This document shows positions 1 to 7,360 of a DNA stretch of 12,694 nucleotides, one piece after another (the first letter of the stretch is position 1; every line of letters starts with the position of its first letter). The position numbers and the translations under genes are program-made. Source of the DNA: Treponema sp. (GTDB taxonomy: Bacteria; Spirochaetota; Spirochaetia; Treponematales; Breznakiellaceae); assembly GCA_031259515.1 (NCBI GenBank), contig JAIRLK010000126.1, positions 1-12,694 of the forward strand, written 5' to 3'. The notes beneath the pieces are model-generated. The model did not search any database. It had not been told where the DNA came from and saw nothing but the letters and a program-made list of their open reading frames with translations.

Positions 1-283
1 GCTTCTCTATAACGGTGAAAATCTCCTGGTCCTCTGTATCCACCACGACAAGCTGGATAATGTTGCGGATGCTCTCCCCGTCCGTCTTCCCCTTTATCGC
101 GATCGCGTCTGGCCCGGCAAGAGCGCGTCCCTGACCGTCCCCGCCGATTACTATGTCAACCGTAAAGGGATCGGCGAGACCGGCCTGCTGCGGGGGAACC
201 GCGGTAATCGGGTTAAAACATCCCTGGAGTAAAAATGCCAGGAATCCGAGGGCAAAGAAGCCCGGTAATCGTGTGTGTTTCAT
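1..283 (-). CDS. Lipoprotein, N-terminal part only (cut by window edge)
   Basis: Reading down from the ATG at 283-281 gives about 94 residues with no stop before the window ends, so only the 5' part is visible. The start follows a strong ribosome binding site, AAGGAGG at 296-290, with 6 nt spacing. The N-terminus is a lipoprotein signal: MKHTR, a hydrophobic stretch of residues 6-19, then LLQGC with the lipidation cysteine at residue 22. Gln at -2 is unusual for the classic lipobox but spirochaetes tolerate relaxed lipoboxes. The mature part begins FNPITAVPP and continues with DPFTVDIVIGGDG and a short beta-rich stretch. I recognise no family. It should be exported and anchored to a membrane by its lipid. 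It is divergent from the gene starting at 705. Confidence 0.85.
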   Translation of the reverse strand, partial: MKHTRLPGFFALGFLAFLLQGCFNPITAVPPQQAGLADPFTVDIVIGGDGQGRALAGPDAIAIKGKTDGESIRNIIQLVVVDTEDQEIFTVIEK

Positions 284-390
284 AGCACACCTCCTTAAAA
301 AACAGCATTGAGTTGAATGAACAAACGAGAAAAAACAACACCTGTGAGGGGTGAAAAAATACGATGGGAAGGCTGATAATTCCTAGTAAA

Positions 391-420
391 TCTATAGGAT
401 TTTTTTGGGAGGGGCGTTAA
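391..420 (-). promoter_or_regulatory. Candidate promoter for the lipoprotein gene
   Basis: On the minus strand, TTAACG (420-415) and TATAGA (396-391) are separated by 18 nt. The -10 matches five of six consensus bases and the -35 is weaker. This would give a leader of roughly 100 nt before the ATG at 283. It is a pattern match only. Confidence 0.3.
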
Positions 421-566
421 AAGAAAGTTTTATAACCATTACCGTGTTCCTTGTTCCCCTGGGGGGTTAATATAGGCCGTTTCGTACCGTTTCAAACGAA
501 GCATATCCGGCGCTTGCTTAGAATATACCGCATTTCCAGGAAAAAACAATATCCCGCATAAAAAAA

Positions 567-621
567 TCAACAATTTTACCGTTACCCCGGTCGACCGCCG
601 GGGTAACGGTAAAATTGCTGA
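567..621. repeat. Long inverted repeat, terminator-like on the minus strand
   Basis: Arms 571-590 and 598-617 are perfect 20-bp inverted copies around a 7-nt loop. Beyond one mismatch (570/618), three more pairs form between 567-569 and 619-621. On the minus strand the stem is followed by seven T residues (566-560), the layout of an intrinsic terminator. On the plus strand no T tract follows. The element lies between two divergent genes, where no known minus-strand gene needs terminating. It could end a small unannotated minus-strand transcript, insulate the divergent promoters, or be a dispersed palindromic repeat. The symmetry is certain; the function is not. Confidence 0.8.
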
Positions 622-638
622 CAGGGTTCCGGGGATCA

Positions 639-667
639 TTGACGCGGGGGCTTCAAAATGCTATGGT
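639..667 (+). promoter_or_regulatory. Candidate sigma70-type promoter for the 705-3893 gene pair
   Basis: TTGACG (639-644) and TATGGT (662-667) are separated by 17 nt. The -35 matches five of six consensus bases and the -10 four of six. The predicted start near 674 leaves a leader of about 30 nt holding the GAGGTGAGG ribosome binding site (685-693) before the ATG at 705. It lies just downstream of the inverted repeat at 567-621. Confidence 0.4.
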
Positions 668-704
668 TGTTTGTAATATTGATAGAGGTGAGGTACGATA
701 ATCT

Positions 705-2225
705 ATGGCGTTTAAGGGAAAAAAACAGCCTGGTCGGCATGAGGCGGAAGAGTCTGAATTTATCCGCAGGTTTAAGACGAATCCTTTCATTTTTGTCGGC
801 ACTATCATCATCCTGATTATCGTGGTTGTCGCGTTTGTCTTGGTTCCGGCTATAGTCCCGGAAGCGGGCCGCACGGTGGAATTAAATTTTGGGGCCTACA
901 ACAAGATTCCCATCAATTATGTGCCGGGAAATTATTTTGCCCAGGTACGGGAAAATCTTGCCCGGTACCGGCAAAATACAACGAACGAAACTAACTCCAT
1001 CCAGGTTTCTATGGAAGTTTGGCGCGGGGCCTTTGAAGAAGCGGTTATCCGTACCGCCGTTCTTGAAGAGGTAAAACTGACCGGGTACACGCCTTCCCAG
1101 GAACAGGTGGATAAAGAAGTGGCCGAACAATTCCGGGTAGACGGTGTTTTTGACGCCGCCCGGTACCGCCAGTTGGACCAGAGTACCCGGATGTCCCTGT
1201 GGCGGGGAGTCCGGGACTCCCTTATAGAACGGCGTTACCGGGAGGATGTTACCGGTCTTAGGATTCCCTCAAAGGAAACTGAATTTATCGCCGCCATGGC
1301 TTCGCCCCAGCGGAGTTTTGATCTGATAGCCTTGCCCCTGAGTTCCTACCCGGATTCTGAAATCGCCGTTTATGCCGCCGGCCATCAGGATTTGTTCCGT
1401 TTTACGCATCTTTCCCGGATCACCGTGAGTTCCAGCGAGGCTGAAGCCCGAACTATTTTGACGTCCATACAGGATGGGACGACAACTTTTGAAGAAGCCG
1501 CCGGAATCCATTCTCAGGACGGGTATGCCGACCGGGGCGGAGACATGGGGCTCAAGATGATCTACGAGTTAACCTCCGAGATTCCGGACGCGGAAGCCCG
1601 AAATACCGTAACCCCGCTTCGGGAAGGGGAATACAGTCCCGTGGTCAAGGTTCCCGCGGGATGGGCCTTTTTCCGTGCCGAAGTAACGCCCTATCCCGCG
1701 GATACTGCCGACAGCGGCGTTATCTCCAAGATACGGAGCTATCTGTTGGACCAGGAACGGGGCCGGGTGGAAGACTGGCTTATAGCCCAGGCCGAAACGT
1801 TTATCGCCCTGGTAAATGAAGAGGGTTTTGACGCCGCGGTGGAAGCTAGGGACCTTACCAAACAGAGCTTCGGCCCCCTGCCCCTCAACTACGGAGGGGT
1901 TGATCTCTTTAGTTCACTCCGATCCGCGGGGATACAGGAACTCGTTTCCGCCGATTCCAACGAGAATTTTTGGCGGACCGCTTTCTCCACCACCCTGGAA
2001 ACTCCCTCGATCCCCTTAGTGCTGGGCAACAATGTGGTGGTTCTCTACCCCAAAGAGGAGATCCCTGCGGAAGAATCGGCGGTGGAAACGGTCAAATCCA
2101 TCTACTCATCTTACTGGCTCAGTTACAACGCCGAGATGGGTTTGCGGTCCTACTTCCTGCGGAGCGGCAAACTTGAAGACCGTTTCTTTGATGCTTTTTA
2201 TAAATTCGTTTACAATCCCTTTTAA
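705..2225 (+). CDS. Membrane-anchored SurA/PpiD-like periplasmic foldase (parvulin-type domain)
   Basis: This 506-aa protein has a charged cytoplasmic head (1-27), one membrane segment (about 28-50) and a long periplasmic region, as in PpiD. Residues about 57-200 look like a SurA-type chaperone N-domain. Residues about 233-328 follow the parvulin pattern: a spaced EAEARTIL helix, FEEAAGIHSQD, the RGGDMG turn (277-282), LREGEYSPVV and PAGWAFF. Its family helps exported and outer-membrane proteins fold and may isomerise prolyl bonds. The histidine expected near SRITV (238-242) reads Arg, and the one near GWAFF (319-323) reads Ala, so catalysis may be lost and chaperone activity kept. The C-terminal 170 residues are unassigned. 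ATG 705 follows GAGGTGAGG with 11 nt spacing. The gene is followed after 6 nt by the 2232 gene, with which it probably forms an operon. Confidence 0.8.
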   Translation: MAFKGKKQPGRHEAEESEFIRRFKTNPFIFVGTIIILIIVVVAFVLVPAIVPEAGRTVELNFGAYNKIPINYVPGNYFAQVRENLARYRQNTTNETNSIQVSMEVWRGAFEEAVIRTAVLEEVKLTGYTPSQEQVDKEVAEQFRVDGVFDAARYRQLDQSTRMSLWRGVRDSLIERRYREDVTGLRIPSKETEFIAAMASPQRSFDLIALPLSSYPDSEIAVYAAGHQDLFRFTHLSRITVSSSEAEARTILTSIQDGTTTFEEAAGIHSQDGYADRGGDMGLKMIYELTSEIPDAEARNTVTPLREGEYSPVVKVPAGWAFFRAEVTPYPADTADSGVISKIRSYLLDQERGRVEDWLIAQAETFIALVNEEGFDAAVEARDLTKQSFGPLPLNYGGVDLFSSLRSAGIQELVSADSNENFWRTAFSTTLETPSIPLVLGNNVVVLYPKEEIPAEESAVETVKSIYSSYWLSYNAEMGLRSYFLRSGKLEDRFFDAFYKFVYNPF

Positions 2226-2231
2226 TACCTG

Positions 2232-3893
2232 ATGTCCGATAGGGAGCGGCGGGATGAAAAACCCCGGCGGATTGAGGCGCGCCGGGGTTTTTCTGTTTCC
2301 TATCGCGGCAAAACCCTCCTTTCCCTGATAGACCCGGCAGGCCAGGCTGAACGCGCGGTGGACGCCGCCCCGGTCATGAGCCGTACGCTCTATTTCTGCC
2401 CCTCCCCCCTTTACGGGTACGGCATCTCCCTCCTCCTGGGCCGGATACGCGGCGATTCCGCCGTACTCTGCGTGGAAGCGGACGAAAGCCTGATGGCGCT
2501 GTCCCTGGCCGCGCCCGAAACGCCCTGGACGGGGAACCCCTCCCTCGCCCTGGTGCGTACCGCCGACGCCGCGGCCCTCTGCGCCTTTGTGCGGAAAACC
2601 TGGGGCAGCCGCCGCTTTCGCCGGGTAACGGTCCTCCGCCTTTCCGGGGGTTGGCGGCTTGCCCCTGATGTATACGACGCCCTGGCCGGCGCTCTGCGGC
2701 AGGATATAGCCGTAGACTGGGCCAACGCCATGACGGTGGTCAAACTGGGCCGCCGTTTTATCCGTAACGCCATCAGGAACCTGCCCCGTATCCCCCGGTC
2801 CCGGCCCCTCGGCAGCCTCTCCTTTGGGAGCGCTCCGGCGCTGGTCCTGGGGGCGGGCCCTTCCCTGGACCGCGTTCTGGACGGCCTTTCCGCCGCTTTC
2901 GGGGACCTGTCCGGGATCGGGGGGCGGCCTTTCCGCATCATCTGCGTGGACACGGCTCTGGAGGCCCTCAAGGAACGGGACATCACGCCCGATCTGGCGG
3001 TAGCCCTGGAAAGCCAGCACTGGAACCTCCGGGATTTTGTCGGCCTCGGTTCCTGGGAGGTTCCGGTGGCCATGGACCTTTCGGCCCTGCCCGCCACAAG
3101 TGAAACCCTTGGGGCTCATCCCAGCTTCTTTGTAACCCCCTGGTCCCCCCTCCGCCTCTTTGACCGTCTGGAAGAAGCGGGTCTCCTGCCGGAAGCCTTG
3201 CCTCCCCTGGGTTCCGTGGGCCTTACCGCCGCGGCCCTGGCCCGGCGCCTTGGGTCAGGCCCCGTTGTCCTGGGCGGCCTGGACTTCGCCTTTACGGACG
3301 GGGCCTTCCACGCCCGGGCCACACCGGGCCACCGTGAGCGGCTGCGGCGCCAGTCCCGCCTTTCGGGCCTCATCAACGCCGGCGTCGCTTTCCGCCGGGG
3401 AGTGATTCCGGCGGCGGCAAAAAATGGGGCGCCGGTCCGCACCGACCCGGCCATGAAAGGCTACCGGGACCTCTTTGAGCGGGAATTCGCCCGGGAAAGT
3501 CGTTTCCACGACATCGCCGGTCCGGGACTCCCCCTGGGGATAAAAACACTGTCTCTGGATGATGCGCTTGGCCTGCTTAAAACGCCAAGCGCCCCGGCTC
3601 TCCCACCCAAAGACGTGGAAACGCGGGCGGACGCCGCCCGAAAAGAAACAACACTGCGCGGGTTTATTCGCCGGGAACGGGATGCCCTTAGAGAACTGCG
3701 GGACATCCTTACCGGGACCCTCCCGCCGGACAACCTGGAAGAACGCCTGGACGACGCGGGTTACCTCTGGGCGCACTTCCCCGAATGCGCCGGCGCGGAA
3801 GGCCGGCGTCCCCCGGCGGAGGATGTCTCGTTCCTCAAACGGGTACGGGCGGAGATAGACCCTTTCATCGGATTGTGGGAACAGGCGTTATAA
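2232..3893 (+). CDS. DUF115 / MptE-like (Maf-type glycosyltransferase-related) protein
   Basis: This is a 553-aa soluble protein without signal peptide or membrane segment. The core matches the DUF115/MptE-like Rossmann domain: ALVLGAGPSLD (203-213), IICVDTALEAL (236-246), PDLAVALE (253-260), then GSVGLTAAALA (327-337) and VVLGGLDFAF (345-354) followed by a His-containing GAFHA. The family includes motility-associated Maf proteins, which put nonulosonic acids on flagellin, and archaeal MptE; which activity applies here cannot be read from sequence. No flagellin or sugar-synthesis gene is nearby. The C-terminal third (about 440-553) is charged and helical. The ATG lies 6 nt after the upstream stop with no clear ribosome binding site, suggesting coupling. 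The next in-frame ATG is at 2376, but the conserved-looking RRGFSVSYRGKTLLS (18-32) argues for the earlier start. It is visibly more G+C-rich than its neighbours. Confidence 0.75.
   Translation: MSDRERRDEKPRRIEARRGFSVSYRGKTLLSLIDPAGQAERAVDAAPVMSRTLYFCPSPLYGYGISLLLGRIRGDSAVLCVEADESLMALSLAAPETPWTGNPSLALVRTADAAALCAFVRKTWGSRRFRRVTVLRLSGGWRLAPDVYDALAGALRQDIAVDWANAMTVVKLGRRFIRNAIRNLPRIPRSRPLGSLSFGSAPALVLGAGPSLDRVLDGLSAAFGDLSGIGGRPFRIICVDTALEALKERDITPDLAVALESQHWNLRDFVGLGSWEVPVAMDLSALPATSETLGAHPSFFVTPWSPLRLFDRLEEAGLLPEALPPLGSVGLTAAALARRLGSGPVVLGGLDFAFTDGAFHARATPGHRERLRRQSRLSGLINAGVAFRRGVIPAAAKNGAPVRTDPAMKGYRDLFEREFARESRFHDIAGPGLPLGIKTLSLDDALGLLKTPSAPALPPKDVETRADAARKETTLRGFIRRERDALRELRDILTGTLPPDNLEERLDDAGYLWAHFPECAGAEGRRPPAEDVSFLKRVRAEIDPFIGLWEQAL
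2257..2292 (+). terminator. Terminator-shaped hairpin inside the start of the DUF115 gene
   Basis: Arms 2257-2269 (AAAAACCCCGGCG) and 2280-2292 (CGCCGGGGTTTTT) are perfect 13-bp inverted copies around a 10-nt loop. The A tract before and T tract after give intrinsic-terminator form on both strands. It begins 26 nt after the first base of the downstream gene, so it could attenuate transcription between the two genes, or be exposed only when translation is poor. The structure is seen directly; activity is inferred. Confidence 0.55.
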
Positions 3894-3969
3894 GGAGGGG
3901 GAAGCCTCCTCTATGCGCGGAGTTAAGATTTTTTGGCGGCGATCTCCAAAGCATGAATGAATTACGCCC

Positions 3970-3990
3970 ACGGGCCGTGCGCCGGTTTTT
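3970..3990 (+). terminator. Weak candidate terminator after the 705-3893 gene pair
   Basis: ACGGGC (3970-3975) and GCCGGT (3981-3986) pair with one mismatch around a 5-nt loop, and T residues run through 3990. It lies about 80 nt after the stop at 3893. A second small hairpin (AGGAGG 3893-3898 with CCTCCT 3905-3910) has no T tract and overlaps the stop codon. Confidence 0.3.
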
Positions 3991-4028
3991 CCCCCATCAT
4001 ACTTTATAAGGGAGGACAAAACGCGGCC

Positions 4029-4057
4029 TTGATTTTTGGCTTGATTCCTTCTATATC
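4029..4057 (+). promoter_or_regulatory. Candidate promoter for the FN3-like/TPR gene
   Basis: TTGATT (4029-4034) and TATATC (4052-4057) are separated by 17 nt in an A+T-rich stretch that contrasts with the G+C-rich genes around it. The leader to the ATG at 4099 would be about 35 nt and contains the tandem repeat at 4056-4086. Confidence 0.35.
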
Positions 4058-4086
4058 TTAATCAATTACAGTCTTAATCAATTATA
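4056..4086 (+). repeat. Two-copy 16-nt tandem repeat in a 5' leader
   Basis: TCTTAATCAATTACA (4056-4070) and TCTTAATCAATTATA (4072-4086) differ at one base and repeat with a 16-nt period. Each contains TTAATCAATTA, partly dyad-symmetric. They lie between the candidate -10 and the ribosome binding site of the 4099 gene, so they could be a paired operator or an mRNA element; no regulator is identified. Confidence 0.6.
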
Positions 4087-4098
4087 GGATGTTAATTA

Positions 4099-5331
4099 AT
4101 GATGAAACCGCGCCAATTCAGACTGGTGATTTTTTTAGCCGCTTTTTTTACAGTTTCGGCCTATGCCCAGACTAAAAGCGGCGGTTCGATTCTTGCCCCT
4201 TTCGTTTCCCGGCTTCAGGGGGAGGTCAAGAACAACCTGATCCGCCTGACGTGGATAGATTCCCAGGATGTACGGGGGCCGGTGTTTATTTATCGGTCTC
4301 AAACTCCCTTTGATAACGCCCATCCCTATTACCTGGTCCATCCCATCGAAGCGCCTTATGGGGCTCAGTCCTACATAGACGAGGTGGAAATTCCGGGAGA
4401 ATGGCATTATTTCATAGCCGCCAGCGACGCGCAGGGCCGGCGGTACGAAATCCTTATTCCTTACGGGAATACCGTAACGGTTAGGGTAGGGGAAATTCAG
4501 CAGGAGAGCCTCCGTTCCATGCGTATCCCCGGCGTGTCCTCCAAGATCATCGGCCTGGAAGCCTCAGTCCGGGGCGACGGGGTACTCGTCTCTTTCAGGT
4601 TAAGCGCCCCGGCCAGGAATCTGGTGCTTTACCGGAGCGTCAACCCTATCACCAAAACCCAAGACCTCCTGAACGCGGTCCTTGTTGAGGACAGAGTATT
4701 TTCCCCCTTTATGGATTACCCTGTTCCGGGCATCCCCTATTACTATGCTGTCATAACCGAAGATGAACTGGTTTCCGGCAGCACGGAGATTTACCCCGGC
4801 TACAACGCCACGGTAAACGCCGCGGAAGTTTCCACCCAATCCAGGGTCGGCCTTACCGCTTCTCCGGGAATCAGAGCCATTCCCCTTCCCCTCATCTCGG
4901 TGAACGCGGTTTCCCCCGGAAACGGCTACGAGGATGTCCCCGCCCCGACACCCCTAAGCCCCGAAGCGGCCCGGGCCGTAAACAGCCTGGGCCTGCAAGG
5001 AGCAAGCCCGCCGCTTCCTCAAAAAACGCCCCGGGTCTTTGATCAGGACCTGGCGCCGCCTTCGGGGGGAGAGGAGTATGTTCTTCGTTCCGTTGTACAG
5101 GGTTCATTCAAGAACCGGGACTGGCCGGTATGCAGAGACGAACTCCTTCAATACCTGTCCCTGCCCCGCAGCGCCGCCGCCGAAGGCCGGGCCCGGTTCT
5201 ACCTTGCCCAGGCCTATTATTTTACCGGCTCCTACCGGGAAGCCCTCTTTGAATTCCTGACCGCCCAAACCACGTATCCCAAAGAAACGGTGGACTGGGT
5301 ACAGGCATCATTGACGATGCTGACCCGGTAA
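4099..5331 (+). CDS. Secreted protein with two FN3-like domains and a TPR-like tail
   Basis: This is a 410-aa exported protein. Residues 1-23 form a signal peptide (KPRQFR, hydrophobic 9-20, cleavage predicted at AYA|QT). Two beta-rich segments, about 40-131 and 147-240, each look fibronectin type III-like: LIRLTWID then VFIYRS in the first, VLVSFRLS then LVLYRS in the second, each ending with an aromatic YHYF/YYYAV-type strand. A Pro-rich linker (about 260-325) leads to a helical tail (about 335-405) holding a TPR-like ARFYLAQAYYFTGSYREALFEF. FN3-like plus TPR suggests a protein-binding role in the periplasm or at the outer membrane. ATG 4099 follows AGGA (4086-4089) with 9 nt spacing; a second ATG at 4102 is possible. 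It converges on the 5357-7360 gene with 25 nt between stops. Exact family unknown. Confidence 0.75.
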   Translation: MMKPRQFRLVIFLAAFFTVSAYAQTKSGGSILAPFVSRLQGEVKNNLIRLTWIDSQDVRGPVFIYRSQTPFDNAHPYYLVHPIEAPYGAQSYIDEVEIPGEWHYFIAASDAQGRRYEILIPYGNTVTVRVGEIQQESLRSMRIPGVSSKIIGLEASVRGDGVLVSFRLSAPARNLVLYRSVNPITKTQDLLNAVLVEDRVFSPFMDYPVPGIPYYYAVITEDELVSGSTEIYPGYNATVNAAEVSTQSRVGLTASPGIRAIPLPLISVNAVSPGNGYEDVPAPTPLSPEAARAVNSLGLQGASPPLPQKTPRVFDQDLAPPSGGEEYVLRSVVQGSFKNRDWPVCRDELLQYLSLPRSAAAEGRARFYLAQAYYFTGSYREALFEFLTAQTTYPKETVDWVQASLTMLTR

Positions 5332-5356
5332 TTAAAACCACCAGCGCGGCAAACCG

Positions 5357-7360
5357 CTAGCGCAGCGTCCGCAGCAACGCCCGCAGTTCCGGATTGGCCG
5401 GGATTTCGGCGCCGGCGGTTTGGCCGTCCTTTTGTTTCTGGGCGACAACCTCGTCCCCCGCTTCAATACGATCAAAAAAACCGGAACGGCTCAACCCGCC
5501 CAGGCTCACTTCCTCGTCCGCCTGGTTGATAAGGAGGGTTCCCACCAGGTCTTCCGGGGTATACGCGAGACCTACCCCCTCGTTGAGGATGACCGCGCGG
5601 CCTTTTTTCACCACATCGTAGACCTGCTCCGCCTCAACGCCGTCGGCGCGGCCCTTGTCCAGCAGGGCCTGGGAAGCCCGGCGGCGCAAGATCACGCCCC
5701 GGAAGGGCAGGGACGCGCCAAGCTGATCCGTAATACCCCGGGCGGCGTTGCGCAGGCGATCCGCGCCGGTCCGGTACGCGAAGAAGGTTCCCGCGGGCGA
5801 TCCGGTACGGGCGGTGAAGAGTTCCCCCTTGACCGAAAGGTCCCGCTCGCTTTCCGAAACCGATATTACCAGGAAATAGTCCGCTCCGGCTTCCCGCGCG
5901 GTACGGAAGGCCTGGGAGAACGAAGGCTGCCGGAGTTCCGTTTCCAGAGTTTCCACATTCCGGTCATGGACCAAGAGGTCCTTGATGAAGGAGGAAGCCA
6001 CGCTCCCGGCATCGGCGTGATAAAAGGCGGACTGGGAGGCCACGGAAAAGACCGCCAGTTTCCAGTGCCGGGACGAAGCGGCTACCTCCACCGGGTCCAC
6101 GGACCAGCGCCGGTGCAGGGCATCCGCGAGGAGGGCGTCGTAGGTTTCCACCGCGTCGGCTATGTCCCGGCTGTCAAGGCCCAGGCTCTGCATGAACTTG
6201 AGTTCCTCCAGGTAACGGGCGGGAAACCCCTTGACCCGCAGAAGGTCGGCGTATTCCCGGCGATCCGGGGCATAAGGGTTAAGTCTGAGGCCCCGGCGGT
6301 ACTCAAACAGGGCCTGGTCCCCCAGGTTCCGGGACCGGTATTCCCGGGCGCGGCTAAAATGCCAGGAAGCCCACCGGGCGCGGCCTGAGTCCTCCAGGGG
6401 TGCGTCGGAAATGATGAGGTCTTCCAGCGCGGCGCGGACAAACTCGTCTTCCGGGTCGATGGCGGCAGCGGCGGCAAGAATGGCCGCCGCCTCGCTTCTG
6501 CGGCCCATGCGGATAGAGGCCATACCCTTGAGGTACCAGCTCCCGATGTCGTTCCGGTCCGCCATGATGGCCTCGTCGGCAAGACGGGCCGCCTCCTCGT
6601 ACTGGCCGGAGCGGTAACAGAGGGAAGCCAGAAGGGACCGGGCCGGGGCGAAACCGGGCCGCAGGGCCAGGGATTCAGTGGCGAACTCTACGGCCTGGGG
6701 AAGGCGGCCAGCCTGGGCATCCAAGTAGGCGGCATAATAATAAACCCGGAAATCTCCGGGATGGAGGATCAGGGCCTTTTCGATGGACGCCCGCGCTCCA
6801 TCGGCGTCTCCCAGGGAACCCTGGACCAGGGCAAGGGAGATGAGGAGACGCCGGTCGTCGGGATAACGGCGTACTACTTCCCGGTAGCGGATCAAGGCAT
6901 CCCCCGCCCTGCCCCGGGCTATGTCCAGCTCCGCGGCGGCAAAGAGGGCGTCCCGGTTGTACGGTTCCCTGACCAGGATGTCGGAGATAACCCCGGCGGC
7001 CCCGTCAAGCTGGCCCAGAGCGATAAGGATAACGGCCTCAAGATTCGCCAGGGCCAGGTTTCCCCGGGCCAGGGTCCGGCCCTTCCTGACCCAGTTCAGG
7101 GCCTCTTCGTATTCGCTTAACTCGTAGTAGCACTCCGCTAAAGACGCGGCAGCCTCAGCGTGGGCAGGGCTGAGTTTGAGGCATTCCAGCAGGGCTTCCG
7201 CCGCGGAATACCAGTCTTCGGCGGCCATATACTGCCGGCCCTGCTCGTAATGGAACGCCGCACTCCCGTCCAAAAGACGGCTTTGGGAAAAAAGAGGAGA
7301 AGAAACCAACAAAAAACAAAACAGGACCGCCCTAAAAAGGGAATGAAACCGCGTCATCAT
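5357..7360 (-). CDS. Secreted tetratricopeptide-repeat protein with C-terminal CsgG/FlgT-like region
   Basis: This is a 667-aa exported protein. The signal peptide is MMTRFHSLFR, a hydrophobic core (11-22) and probable cleavage at LFS|QS near residue 25. Residues about 35-310 are consecutive TPR units, such as AAEALLECLKLSPAHAEAAASLAECYYE, and a further pair lies near 335-370. Residues about 433-545 form an alpha/beta region (WKLAVFSVAS, ADYFLVISVSE, GITDQLGASL) resembling the anticodon-binding-like fold of CsgG/FlgT/LpoB-type periplasmic proteins. Residues about 552-640 are beta-rich, with a repeated G-V-A/E-x-x-D spacing. It probably acts as a scaffold at the inner face of the outer membrane. 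Its ATG overlaps the tlyC stop by 4 nt (ATGA, 7360-7357), making it the last gene of the phoH unit. No clear terminator follows. The CsgG/FlgT likeness is a weak fold-level guess. Confidence 0.75.
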   Translation of the reverse strand: MMTRFHSLFRAVLFCFLLVSSPLFSQSRLLDGSAAFHYEQGRQYMAAEDWYSAAEALLECLKLSPAHAEAAASLAECYYELSEYEEALNWVRKGRTLARGNLALANLEAVILIALGQLDGAAGVISDILVREPYNRDALFAAAELDIARGRAGDALIRYREVVRRYPDDRRLLISLALVQGSLGDADGARASIEKALILHPGDFRVYYYAAYLDAQAGRLPQAVEFATESLALRPGFAPARSLLASLCYRSGQYEEAARLADEAIMADRNDIGSWYLKGMASIRMGRRSEAAAILAAAAAIDPEDEFVRAALEDLIISDAPLEDSGRARWASWHFSRAREYRSRNLGDQALFEYRRGLRLNPYAPDRREYADLLRVKGFPARYLEELKFMQSLGLDSRDIADAVETYDALLADALHRRWSVDPVEVAASSRHWKLAVFSVASQSAFYHADAGSVASSFIKDLLVHDRNVETLETELRQPSFSQAFRTAREAGADYFLVISVSESERDLSVKGELFTARTGSPAGTFFAYRTGADRLRNAARGITDQLGASLPFRGVILRRRASQALLDKGRADGVEAEQVYDVVKKGRAVILNEGVGLAYTPEDLVGTLLINQADEEVSLGGLSRSGFFDRIEAGDEVVAQKQKDGQTAGAEIPANPELRALLRTLR

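Noticed and set aside
381..406. Plus-strand hairpin TCCTA...TAGGA followed by seven Ts
   Set aside because: Only a 5-bp stem, and no plus-strand gene lies upstream; the T run is part of the A/T-rich divergent region.
439..639. 66-codon minus-strand frame with a hydrophobic, signal-peptide-like stretch
   Set aside because: It runs across the inverted repeat and its T tract, has no ribosome binding site, and the hydrophobicity comes largely from the T-rich DNA.
2106..3119. 337-codon minus-strand open frame
   Set aside because: Antisense shadow of the foldase and DUF115 genes, rich in Gly, Arg and Pro from G+C-rich codons, with no domain pattern.
5332..5360. Possible terminator between the convergent genes
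   Set aside because: Only a 4-bp GCGG/CCGC stem and four distant Ts on the minus strand; too weak to call.
5420..6388. 322-codon plus-strand open frame
   Set aside because: Antisense to the TPR gene, whose repeats and signal peptide are clear on the other strand; no ribosome binding site or recognisable motif.
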